Source: Pseudomonadota bacterium
GTDB lineage: Bacteria > Bdellovibrionota_B > Oligoflexia > Oligoflexales > JAPPIL01
Reading direction: 5' to 3'
NCBI GenBank assembly: GCA_028877195.1
Contig: JAPPIL010000263.1
Location: 1 to 7,093, forward strand
Length of the DNA: 7,093 nt
Below the pieces are notes generated by a model. The model saw only the letters and a program-made list of their open reading frames with translations. It was not told the origin of the DNA and made no database searches. The first letter of the stretch is position 1. Every line of letters begins with the position of its first letter. Position numbers and translations under genes: made by a program. Shown one piece after another: positions 1-6,863 of this stretch.

Positions 1-20
1 CCCCGGCCCCCCCCCCCCCC
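1..20. other. C homopolymer at window edge, probable artefact
   Basis: Eighteen of the first 20 bases are C, with GG at 5-6. It abuts the IS-like tip directly and resembles nothing else in the window. Poly-G tails are a known artefact of two-colour sequencing chemistry and appear as poly-C at a contig start, so I infer that this is not genomic. A real C tract cannot be excluded. Confidence 0.6.
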
Positions 21-55
21 TATAAAAAAATAGGCATTACTTATGCAACAAAGCC
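21..55 (-). repeat. IS-like terminal repeat, left copy
   Basis: Read on the minus strand from 55, this begins GGCTTTGTTGCATAA and matches 6864-6896 base for base, except for one extra A in an A-run (7 here, 6 in the other copy). The GGCTTTGTTG start resembles the terminal inverted repeats of IS5-family elements such as IS903 (family knowledge from memory). The tip points into the gene block, so the element body would lie to the left, beyond the window. Only the tip is present and no transposase is visible. Confidence 0.6.
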
Positions 56-61
56 CTGCGC

Positions 62-79
62 ATGTGCCCTTTGGCACAT
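62..79. promoter_or_regulatory. Perfect 7-bp inverted repeat over the dapA -35 region
   Basis: ATGTGCC (62-68) and GGCACAT (73-79) form a perfect inverted repeat around the four-base spacer CTTT. The right arm overlaps the proposed -35 hexamer at 71-76. It could be an operator for a dimeric repressor or a short hairpin left by upstream sequence. It has no following T-run, so it is not a standard terminator. Confidence 0.4.
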
Positions 80-98
80 CATATACCCCGCGTATAAA
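71..98 (+). promoter_or_regulatory. Candidate sigma70 promoter for dapA
   Basis: TTGGCA (71-76, 5 of 6 to consensus) is separated by 16 bases from TATAAA (93-98, 5 of 6 to consensus). Transcription would start near 105, giving a leader of about 95 bases before the dapA start. It is the best promoter-like pair I found in the window. The leader is too short for a lysine riboswitch and I see no such structure. Confidence 0.55.
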
Positions 99-200
99 AG
101 CAGCCAACTATCGACTTGCTGCCCGCAATCAGCTAATGGTAATGAAAACGATATGACCCAGCACCACTATCGATCAACAATTTGACAGGAGAATAGCAGC

Positions 201-1073
201 ATGAAGGGCGTATGGACTGCACTGATAACCCCGTTAACTGCGACAGGCGAGATTGATGTCGCAGCACTTGATGCGTTGCTAGCGATGCAAAAACAATCTG
301 GCATTGAAGGTATCGTCGTGCTCGGCAGCACAGGTGAAGGCATGACCTTGACCGTGCAGGAGAAGCTCACAGTATTGCGACGGGTAGTCAGTCATGGCAA
401 ACCACAGCTAAAGATAATGTGTGGCACAGGCACGCTCAGCACTTATCAAACGGTTGAATTCGCTAAACTTGCAGTGGATAGCGGCGCTGATAGCTTGTTG
501 ATTACAACCCCGCCTTACATCAAGCCGAGCACTGCGGGTCTGATGGCTCATTATCAAGCGCTTGCCGATGCAAGTGCCGCACCGCTATGTCTGTATCATA
601 TACCAGCACGCACGGGACAGAGTTTAACCATCAAACAATTTCAAGAGTTGGCAACCATCCCGCAAATTACGGCTATCAAGGAGGCTGGTAGCGATATGGC
701 TTTTTATAGCGAGTTGGTTTTAGCTTTACCCTCAACACAAATTTTGAGCGGCGACGACTTGAGTTTTTTACCAAGTTTAGCAGCAGGCGGCAAAGGTTGC
801 ATAAGCGTGTTGAGCAATGTTCTCCCCGCAGCGCTAAATTCCATGTATCTTGCTTACCTAAAGGGTGATAACGATATGGCGTTGGGTTTACACCAGCGAC
901 TATTGCCGTTAATGCAAGCGTTGTTTTGGGAAGCAAACCCCGCACCTATAAAAGCTTTGCTCGCACATGTTGGCAAATGTCAAGACATCTTGCGCATGCC
1001 ACTGGTAGCGGTGCAAACCGAGACGAAAGAAAGATTACAAAAAGTGTATGATGCAACTGTGGCGCGTCTATGA
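201..1073 (+). CDS. dapA: 4-hydroxy-tetrahydrodipicolinate synthase DapA
   Basis: Cytosolic class I aldolase that condenses pyruvate with aspartate semialdehyde, the first committed step of diaminopimelate/lysine synthesis. The protein has 290 residues, close to the 292 of E. coli. Visible family signatures are GSTGEG (42-47), TPPY ending in Tyr106, YHIPARTG with Tyr132 and Arg137, and AIKEAG with the Schiff-base Lys160. These match E. coli Tyr107, Tyr133, Arg138 and Lys161 with an offset of one. The ATG at 201 is supported by AGGAGA at 187-192. The stop overlaps the dapB start (ATGA), so the two are probably cotranscribed and translationally coupled. By alignment from memory, most residues that bind inhibitory lysine in E. 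coli are changed here (Gly47, Val52, Lys55, Leu79, Gln83, Pro105), which suggests weak or absent lysine feedback. The assignment itself is secure. Confidence 0.95.
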   Translation: MKGVWTALITPLTATGEIDVAALDALLAMQKQSGIEGIVVLGSTGEGMTLTVQEKLTVLRRVVSHGKPQLKIMCGTGTLSTYQTVEFAKLAVDSGADSLLITTPPYIKPSTAGLMAHYQALADASAAPLCLYHIPARTGQSLTIKQFQELATIPQITAIKEAGSDMAFYSELVLALPSTQILSGDDLSFLPSLAAGGKGCISVLSNVLPAALNSMYLAYLKGDNDMALGLHQRLLPLMQALFWEANPAPIKALLAHVGKCQDILRMPLVAVQTETKERLQKVYDATVARL

Positions 1074-1807
1074 CTTCGGTCTGGATATACGGTATCAGTG
1101 GCCGCATGGGGCAAGCATTGGTGCGATGCTTGCATGCTGATGAAGAGTTCTGTTGTCGTGGCGGTTCGACTTCAACTGGCGACGTTGATGCACAAGGCAA
1201 CCCACTTGATCTCAAGACACAGCTAACTTCTGCCGATGCCTTCATAGATTTTTCAACATGCACTGGTAACGCCAGTCTATTACGGCGTTTAGTGGCCGAA
1301 CAAGCGCAAGACAAGACCGTGCTCATTGCAACTACTGGTCTAGATAACCACGATGCTTGGCGGCAAGCGGCGGCAAGCTTACGAATGCGGCTATTGTTTG
1401 CTCCTAACACCAGCGTTGGAATTGCGGTGCTGTTGAAAAGCGTTCTGGCAGCGAAGAAACTATTAGCAACGTCTGATTTTGACATTGAAATAGTAGAAAC
1501 CCATAATCGCCACAAACGTGATGCTCCGAGCGGCACGGCAAAACACCTCGCAGCCCAGCTTGCCGACCATGATACCAAGACCAGCTCTGGTCGCAATGCC
1601 CAACGTCAGATGGGCGAGATTGGTTTACACGCAGTGCGCGGCGGTGATGTCAGCGGTGAACATACAGTCTCTTTCTTTGGTATGGACGAAGAGTTACATT
1701 TTACCCATCGGGCACGAGATCGGCGTTTGTTTGCAAAAGGCGCTTTGACACTTGTATCTTGGCTAGCAGCGAAGGACATCGGAGTTTATCAGCTTGCCGA
1801 TGTATAA
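1070..1807 (+). CDS. dapB: 4-hydroxy-tetrahydrodipicolinate reductase DapB
   Basis: Cytosolic NAD(P)H-dependent reductase that converts the DapA product to tetrahydrodipicolinate, the second step of diaminopimelate synthesis. The 245 residues make a compact member (E. coli 273). The N-terminal nucleotide-binding motif GISGRMG is at 8-14, TTG at 88-90 and PNTSVG at 112-117. The catalytic signature ETHNRHKRDAPSGTA runs from 143 to 157, with His145 and Lys149 matching the E. coli catalytic His159 and Lys163. Asn146 replaces the second His of the usual HH pair, a position that contacts substrate in E. coli. The start ATG overlaps the dapA stop by 4 bases and has no strong ribosome site of its own, consistent with coupling to dapA. 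No clear terminator follows. Confidence 0.95.
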   Translation: MTSVWIYGISGRMGQALVRCLHADEEFCCRGGSTSTGDVDAQGNPLDLKTQLTSADAFIDFSTCTGNASLLRRLVAEQAQDKTVLIATTGLDNHDAWRQAAASLRMRLLFAPNTSVGIAVLLKSVLAAKKLLATSDFDIEIVETHNRHKRDAPSGTAKHLAAQLADHDTKTSSGRNAQRQMGEIGLHAVRGGDVSGEHTVSFFGMDEELHFTHRARDRRLFAKGALTLVSWLAAKDIGVYQLADV

Positions 1808-1875
1808 AATTTTAAAGTGGGGTAGTAATTGCGATATTCTTTCGGATACACTTTCTATCAACGCACCGCCGCATC

Positions 1876-2499
1876 ATGAAGTATATGGAAAACCTAAAAC
1901 TCGCATTATTGTGGTCATGCTTGCTGACTGTCAGTTTGTTTAGCGCCGCAGCTTTTGCTTGGCAGGATACGGCAGCCAAACACATCTATGGCTTTAGAAA
2001 AGACAAGCATTTCGCTGTCAGCGTTGAGTTACAGGGCAGCAACTGGTTTTTTGAGGATAAGCTATACATCAGCACATTGACTTTAGCCTCACGTGCCCAG
2101 TTTCGTTTTCATTTACAATTGCACAAAAGCCTTGGCTATCTGGTCGGTTCATCGTTTGGCACTGCCTACAATGTCTATCACGGTTTTTATGTTATTTCAT
2201 TGCCAAGTATCACGACAGGTTTAGTCTGGCATCTAAACCCAGAGTGGCAAGCTCTTGCCGTCATTGAAGCGCACCTTGACTATATCCACGACCTTCCTGC
2301 GCCACTGATAAATGAGAAGGGGGTAATAATTGAAAGTGCGAGAGTAAATATCAAGATTGAGCATTATCTGTCGCTAACCACAGCTATGCACGCACATATC
2401 GGTATAGTTGGTTCACGCATTCTTATTGAGCGTGGTCTGCAAGGATTTTTGCGTCAAGGCTTGCAAGGTGGGGTCGGTCTCTCCTATCATTTGCTATAA
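1876..2499 (+). CDS. Exported protein, probable outer-membrane beta-barrel, unknown
   Basis: I do not recognise this 207-residue protein. It starts with a clear signal peptide: charged residues near the N-terminus, a hydrophobic core at about 9-26, and a likely cut after AFA at residue 28. The mature part is rich in alternating polar/hydrophobic segments with many Tyr, Trp and Phe residues, such as those around 46-60, 68-84, 101-120, 124-138 and 150-170. It ends in a strand-like GGVGLSYHLL. This pattern suggests a small beta-barrel of perhaps eight strands in the outer membrane, although the last residue is Leu rather than the common Phe. The start is uncertain: ATG 1876 and ATG 1885 are both possible and neither has a strong ribosome site. 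It lies 68 bases after dapB and 3 bases before the next gene. Confidence 0.7.
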   Translation: MKYMENLKLALLWSCLLTVSLFSAAAFAWQDTAAKHIYGFRKDKHFAVSVELQGSNWFFEDKLYISTLTLASRAQFRFHLQLHKSLGYLVGSSFGTAYNVYHGFYVISLPSITTGLVWHLNPEWQALAVIEAHLDYIHDLPAPLINEKGVIIESARVNIKIEHYLSLTTAMHAHIGIVGSRILIERGLQGFLRQGLQGGVGLSYHLL

Positions 2500-2502
2500 A
2501 TC

Positions 2503-3969
2503 ATGCTAACCCTAACCACATCTATGTTTGTTACTGACTGGTCGCTTGCTCTGTGCAGTAGCAGCTTTCACAATGATAAACCAAGAACACCTTCTCTGCA
2601 TATCAAAGCAACGAGCTTTCTGCCGCGATTCAACCACACCCAAGCCAAATTACTCCTGCGCCTTAACAATCACATTCAACAGCAAATCCTGACGCAATCT
2701 CCGCTGGCGATACCATACTCCCTCCTACCAAATACCCCGACGCATCACGACCTCATCGCAAAACTGCCAAGCCTGCGCTACTTTGCTGACCAAGAAAATA
2801 GCTCGCCACTATTCGACTCCGAAGCATGGCAAGAAACCTCACTGCTCATCACACCGAGTAGCATAGGGGTCGAACTATTGCTTGGCTTCTATGAACCCTA
2901 CCGCGAATGGCTGCGCAGCACGCAGCACCCGCACACCCCGCAACTTGCAAAGATAATGGCGCATCCACCGTTGCATGTCTGGAAACCGCTGTGGCTTGAT
3001 GCTCGTGGCGATGAGCAAATGTTTTATCTTTATCTAGAGGCAATTGCACAAGACCATCATCTTGATGCGACGATGCTCGCACACGGTGTTGCGCATGCTA
3101 AGTGCCTTCATAGTTTAGGTCGTAAATTGGTTGAACACGGCCACCTTGCCTCCCCACCACCAACCTTGACTAGTAAGTTGGACTGGTCGCCGCGGCGCAG
3201 CAGTGAGCGCCAAGCTCTACATAACGAGTATCGCCGCGATGTATGTCGTCATTATGCAAAAAGCCTGCTACCAGGTGTTGCACAAGCCATCGTTGCCAAA
3301 CTTGCACCAACTAGTGCTGGTGCGCAATCACTGTGCCGAGAGTTTGCTTCTATTTGCGAAGAGGAAGGCGAACATGTCGAACACGCAATCATGTTGTCGC
3401 CCACTGCCCCACTCATCAACCTTGCTCTATTCTTTGATTGGGCATTACGTCGGCATTTACCAAACTGTCCCTTACCCGATGCTCTCCTAGGCAATGAACT
3501 CTACCAAATTACCACTGCAAGCAACTCCTTGCGGCAAAAGTATGTGGACTTTAGCGACTGCTTACAGCAACAGCCGCAGCTCGGTAAGATGCTTGCCTTG
3601 CCCAATGCTTGCTTAATAAATACAGCAGTACCCACTGCATCTGCCGCCCTGTCCGCAGCTCCAACAACCACAGAGGTGCGTCCCATCGCCATGCTTCCTA
3701 CCCAAACACGGTTGAAGAAAATAGCAGGGATTGAATTAAGCAAAATAAAAACCCGCTCAAGAAAAGAATATCTCCAACTAGAGCAACAATACATAGATTC
3801 ACTTGCGATTGATGAAAAAGAATCGGTGTTAGGTATCAAAAAATATATGCAGGCGAGTGTCTTTGAAAAGCAATTGCGCCCAAGAATTATTTCATTTATG
3901 ATTGAAAATCCCTCTGTCTGGAACAGAACAGAAGCAATAAAAGCACTACAGGTATTTGACAGCAATTGA
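2503..3969 (+). CDS. Hypothetical 488-residue protein
   Basis: I do not recognise a family. The 488-codon open frame is uninterrupted, which strongly supports a real gene. It begins 3 bases after the stop of the exported-protein gene and lacks a visible ribosome site, so translation may depend on coupling; ATG 2524 is an alternative start. There is no signal peptide or obvious membrane segment. Residues 1-375 appear mostly helical and contain many His and Trp residues, with several charged helices around 240-300. A low-complexity Ala/Thr/Pro linker at about 376-392 separates this from a charged, Lys-rich C-terminal segment (about 393-488). The coding strand at 2581-2820 is strongly C-rich and G-poor (89 C, 32 G), whereas the final 250 bases are A-rich and balanced. 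The protein may therefore have two modules. No function is proposed. Confidence 0.75.
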   Translation: MLTLTTSMFVTDWSLALCSSSFHNDKPRTPSLHIKATSFLPRFNHTQAKLLLRLNNHIQQQILTQSPLAIPYSLLPNTPTHHDLIAKLPSLRYFADQENSSPLFDSEAWQETSLLITPSSIGVELLLGFYEPYREWLRSTQHPHTPQLAKIMAHPPLHVWKPLWLDARGDEQMFYLYLEAIAQDHHLDATMLAHGVAHAKCLHSLGRKLVEHGHLASPPPTLTSKLDWSPRRSSERQALHNEYRRDVCRHYAKSLLPGVAQAIVAKLAPTSAGAQSLCREFASICEEEGEHVEHAIMLSPTAPLINLALFFDWALRRHLPNCPLPDALLGNELYQITTASNSLRQKYVDFSDCLQQQPQLGKMLALPNACLINTAVPTASAALSAAPTTTEVRPIAMLPTQTRLKKIAGIELSKIKTRSRKEYLQLEQQYIDSLAIDEKESVLGIKKYMQASVFEKQLRPRIISFMIENPSVWNRTEAIKALQVFDSN

Positions 3970-4036
3970 CCGCCTGCCCGCGTGTGCAAGGGGGCAAAAA
4001 GGGCACGGCGCATGACTGTTGCGATGCCACACTGGT

Positions 4037-4064
4037 GCTTACACTTTCAGACGCTTGCACTTAC
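4037..4064 (+). promoter_or_regulatory. Imperfect direct repeats upstream of the RHH gene
   Basis: GCTTACACTTTC (4037-4048) and GCTTGCACTTAC (4053-4064) match at 10 of 12 positions and are offset by 16 bases, about one and a half helical turns. They lie 50-80 bases before a gene for a ribbon-helix-helix protein, a class that often binds short direct or inverted repeats and represses its own operon. I therefore list them as a candidate operator. The adjacent TTGCAC and TATAAA hexamers are too close (13 bases) for a normal promoter, so no promoter is called. Confidence 0.3.
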
Positions 4065-4104
4065 ATTTTTACATATAAAGAACAATTCAAACACCATGTG
4101 AAAT

Positions 4105-4110
4105 AGGAGA
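4105..4110 (+). promoter_or_regulatory. Ribosome-binding site that sets a GTG start
   Basis: AGGAGA ends 4 bases before the GTG at 4115. No ATG in this frame lies nearby, and the next in-frame GTG at 4124 is worse placed, so this site decides the start of the ribbon-helix-helix gene. Confidence 0.65.
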
Positions 4111-4114
4111 TGAT

Positions 4115-4555
4115 GTGATTACTGTGAATGAAACTGACGCTGACCAGCATAACCGTATTGCCACTGATGACCAGCTTGACGAGAACGATAGCAATGATAG
4201 TCGTAGCGCTAGCGACACGCCAGAAGACCAAGAACATGTTTTGCAATTGCGTGTTTCACAGTCGCTGCACCGCAAAATCAAAAAAAAGGCTGCGGATGAG
4301 TGTGTATCTGTGCAGGAGCTATTAGGTGAATTGATCGCCGAGGGGCTGGTGTTGCGAGCTTGGGAAATTATGGAACGCAAGACGGCGATGCGGTCTGCGC
4401 CTTCCCACTCCTATAAAGGTAGCAACCGCTATGAATCCCGCGGCGGCGGGCGCAAGAGTTATGGGAAGGGCAGTCGCTCGGACAAACACATTCTTGATGA
4501 TCGCGCCGCGTTTGTCGAATATGTGCGCAACCAAGAGAAGGGAGGTCGAAAATGA
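4115..4555 (+). CDS. Ribbon-helix-helix-like protein with acidic and basic tails
   Basis: This 146-residue protein has three parts. Residues 1-40 are acidic and probably disordered, with 13 Asp/Glu. Residues 41-83 fit a ribbon-helix-helix fold of the Arc/MetJ/CopG type: a short strand VLQLRV (42-47), a basic helix SLHRKIKKKAADE (50-62), a turn, then a second helix from Ser65 (VQELLGELIAEGL). Residues 90-146 form a basic tail rich in Gly, Ser, Arg, Lys and Tyr. The fold normally dimerises and binds DNA through the strand. The tail could add nonspecific DNA or RNA binding. Translation starts at GTG. The stop overlaps the speE start (ATGA), so the two are coupled, which suggests a role in regulating this unit. 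The assignment rests on pattern recognition, so the fold is likely but the role is inferred. Confidence 0.75.
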   Translation: MITVNETDADQHNRIATDDQLDENDSNDSRSASDTPEDQEHVLQLRVSQSLHRKIKKKAADECVSVQELLGELIAEGLVLRAWEIMERKTAMRSAPSHSYKGSNRYESRGGGRKSYGKGSRSDKHILDDRAAFVEYVRNQEKGGRK

Positions 4556-5402
4556 CACAATGGGTATGTGATTCCGAAGAGAGGGTGCGCTTCTGTCTTG
4601 CTATTGATGCGGTATTAGACGAGCGGCAATCACCGTTTCAAAAAATAAAAATCGTCAACTCTACTTTGTTTGGCAAAGTTCTGTTGCTTGACGAAGTTAT
4701 CATGATTACCGAGCGTGATGAATTTATTTATCGTGAGATGATGACCCATATCCCGACCTGTTTGCACAAGAATCCTCGCTCGGCGTTGGTTGTCGGCGGT
4801 GGCGATTGCGGAATTTTAACCGAGCTGACCAAGTATGACTGTTTGGACAAGATAACCTTATGTGAAATAGACGAGGAGGTGGTGGCAGTCAGTCGCAAAC
4901 ACTTCCCAAGTTTAACGGCTGGGTTATCAGACCCTAGAGTTGAGTTAGTCTTGCTGATGGTGCAAAATATGTGCGTGATTTGCCTGCTGCGTCTTACGAT
5001 ATAGTGATAGTTGACTCTACTGACTCATACTCACCGTCAAGTGCTACGGGGCCAGGTCTGGTGCTCTTTCATCAGGAGTTCTATCAAGCGGTGAGCAATG
5101 TCCTTACCAGCGATGGGATAATGGCTGCTCAAACCCAGTCAGCGTGGAGCTACGCACATATTTTGAATCGTATTCGCAGCAATATTGCAGCCACCTTCCC
5201 GCACACGCAGGTTTACACTGCGACAGTGCCAACATATTTACTTTCTTTTTGGACATGGACACTGGCGAGTCAAGCCGAAATAAACCCAGCCAACATCGCA
5301 ACTGACCGCATCGCTAACATCAACGATGGTTTGCGCTATCTTACCCCGCAACTGATGAGCAGTTGTTTTCACTTGCCTAAATTCATGCATGAACAAAGCT
5401 GA
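4552..5402 (+). pseudogene. speE: Spermidine synthase SpeE, split by a one-base deletion
   Basis: SpeE transfers an aminopropyl group from decarboxylated S-adenosylmethionine to putrescine, giving spermidine in the cytosol. The first frame carries DEFIYREMMTHIP (56-68) and the SAM-binding VVGGGDCG (80-87), and makes sense through Val133 (4948-4950). It then runs into unrelated residues and a stop at 5002-5004. The correct sequence resumes at 4953 in another frame: ADGAKYVRDLP, then IVDSTD with the expected catalytic Asp, then a family-like C-terminus to TGA 5400-5402. One missing base at 4951-4952, probably a T, explains this. Restoring it gives 283 residues, close to the E. coli 288. No slippery heptamer is visible, so programmed frameshifting is unlikely. 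Both halves look well conserved, so this is a recent mutation or a sequencing error. AAGGGAGGT (4538-4546) is a strong ribosome site for the ATG at 4552. Confidence 0.9.
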
Positions 5403-5410
5403 CATTTAGG

Positions 5411-6847
5411 ATGGCAACGGTATTAGCGATTGATCAAGGCACGACCTGCACTACTGCGTTGCTCGTTGATCATCGTGGCAAAGTAATTACCCAGCAAAGC
5501 GTCGAGTTACCATGCCATTCTCCACAACCTGGTTATGTGGAATTTGATGCGGAACAACTGTGGCAAACGGCACTTACAGTTAGCCAGCAAGTTATCCAGC
5601 AGCGACGGGTGCAGGCAATCGCACTTACCAATCAGCGTGAGTCAGTGATAGTTTGGGATGCGAATTCAGGTAAACCAGTCGCACCTGGAATTAGTTGGCA
5701 ATGTCGCCGCACTGCCAGTCGTTGCGCCAAGCTCCAAGCAAAAGGCTACTTGCCAAGCATTCAGCAAAAGACTGGTTTGATACTCAATGCTTACTTTTCA
5801 GCTAGCAAACTAGAATGGCTGCTCAAACAAAAAGGCATCCGTCCGCAAGCGGAGAGGGGACAGCTGTTGTTTGGCACGGTCGATAGCTGGCTGTTATGGA
5901 AAATGACAGGCGAGCATAAAACCGATTACACCAATGCGTCTCGGACAATGCTTTTCAATATCAACAGTTTGGAATGGGATACAGAATTGCTAAAGCTATT
6001 CCATATTCCTGCTTGTATGTTACCGACTGTGCAGCCGTCTGCGTCTATGTTTGGCACGGCAACCCCACGCCACCTTGAGGGTATTCCGATTACAGGCATT
6101 GCTGGCGACCAGCAGGCATCGCTGTTTGGGCACATGTGTTTTACTAAAGGCACAGCAAAGAACACCTATGGCACTGGAAGCTTTTTGATGTCGCATGCAG
6201 GCGACCAGCGTCCGCCACCAGCAGAAGGGTTAATCACCACCCTTGCCTGTAATCTCACCGCAACACCACAGTATGCCGTTGAAGGCAGTGTTTTCAGCGC
6301 AGGTTCAGCAGTGCAGTGGTTGCGTGATAATTTACAATGCATCACATCTGCCGCTGCAAGTGAAACTATCAGCCAAACAGTAGCGGATACGGCAGGGGTG
6401 CATGTTGTGCCTGCCTTTGCTGGTTTAGGTGCTCCCTTCTGGAATGCAAAGGCTCAAGGTGCGATAGTTGGTTTGACAGCTCACACTAAACCTGCCCACA
6501 TAGTTCGTGCTACTCTAGAGGCAATTGCTTGGCAAAGTGCAGAGGTCTTGCTCGCAATGCACCTCCAACTCAATAGTTTGCGCGTTGATGGCGGTGCAAG
6601 CAAAAATAATTTCTTGCTACAGTTTCAAGCCGACATCCTCAACCTCAAGATTGAACGCCCAGCCGCTACAGACATCACTGCTTTAGGAGTTGCCTACCTC
6701 GCTGGTCTTGGCGTTGGTATCTGGCGAGATACCAGTGAATTACAAAAGCTTTATACGCACGACCAGACCTTTATTCCGCAAATGGATGCACAAGAGCGTG
6801 AGCAACGCCTAGCCGCTTGGCGTAGAGCGGTTAGAATGGTTTTATAG
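5411..6847 (+). CDS. glpK: Glycerol kinase GlpK (FGGY family)
   Basis: Cytosolic kinase that phosphorylates glycerol with ATP to glycerol 3-phosphate, feeding glycolysis and phospholipid synthesis. The protein has 478 residues (E. coli 502). The order of motifs fits glycerol kinase: AIDQGTT (6-12), TNQRE with Arg76-Glu77, ISWQ with Trp96, AYFSASKLEW with Tyr128, TDYTNASRTML (171-181), GIAGDQQ with catalytic Asp233 and Gln234, KNTYGTGSF, and the C-terminal LRVDGGASKNNF and ITALG. The glycerol-contacting residues are therefore present. The E. coli Arg236 that binds the inhibitor fructose 1,6-bisphosphate aligns with Gly224, and the loop before it is shorter, so that control is probably absent. 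The gene starts 8 bases after speE with only a poor ribosome site (TTTAGG touching the ATG). No glpF or glpD is nearby. Its end looks natural although an IS-like tip lies 16 bases on. Confidence 0.93.
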   Translation: MATVLAIDQGTTCTTALLVDHRGKVITQQSVELPCHSPQPGYVEFDAEQLWQTALTVSQQVIQQRRVQAIALTNQRESVIVWDANSGKPVAPGISWQCRRTASRCAKLQAKGYLPSIQQKTGLILNAYFSASKLEWLLKQKGIRPQAERGQLLFGTVDSWLLWKMTGEHKTDYTNASRTMLFNINSLEWDTELLKLFHIPACMLPTVQPSASMFGTATPRHLEGIPITGIAGDQQASLFGHMCFTKGTAKNTYGTGSFLMSHAGDQRPPPAEGLITTLACNLTATPQYAVEGSVFSAGSAVQWLRDNLQCITSAAASETISQTVADTAGVHVVPAFAGLGAPFWNAKAQGAIVGLTAHTKPAHIVRATLEAIAWQSAEVLLAMHLQLNSLRVDGGASKNNFLLQFQADILNLKIERPAATDITALGVAYLAGLGVGIWRDTSELQKLYTHDQTFIPQMDAQEREQRLAAWRRAVRMVL

Positions 6848-6863
6848 TTTTGGCGGAGCGAGC

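Noticed and set aside
136..156. Six-codon leader reading frame (MVMKTI) between promoter and dapA
   Set aside because: It has no ribosome-binding site and no run of Lys or other regulatory codons, and no attenuator-like structure follows.
108..174. CTATCGA repeated at 108-114 and 168-174 in the dapA leader
   Set aside because: A seven-base repeat at this distance is not significant without further support.
1359..1378. Exact tandem repeat of the 10-mer GGCGGCAAGC inside dapB
   Set aside because: A 10-base duplication would shift the frame, yet DapB is intact and of normal spacing here, so it is coincidental coding sequence.
3501..4013. 170-codon open frame on the minus strand
   Set aside because: It lies opposite the 488-residue gene, has no ribosome site or family signature, and looks like a shadow of the + strand frame.
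3970..4020. Possible terminator after the 488-residue gene
   Set aside because: Only weak GC-rich pairings such as TGCCC/GGGCA are present, with no T-run following.
4056..4080. TTGCAC and TATAAA as a promoter for the RHH gene
   Set aside because: The spacing is only 13 bases and the -35 match is poor.
4941..4960. Programmed -1 frameshift in speE
   Set aside because: No slippery heptamer or clear downstream stem is visible, and a single lost base explains the break more simply.
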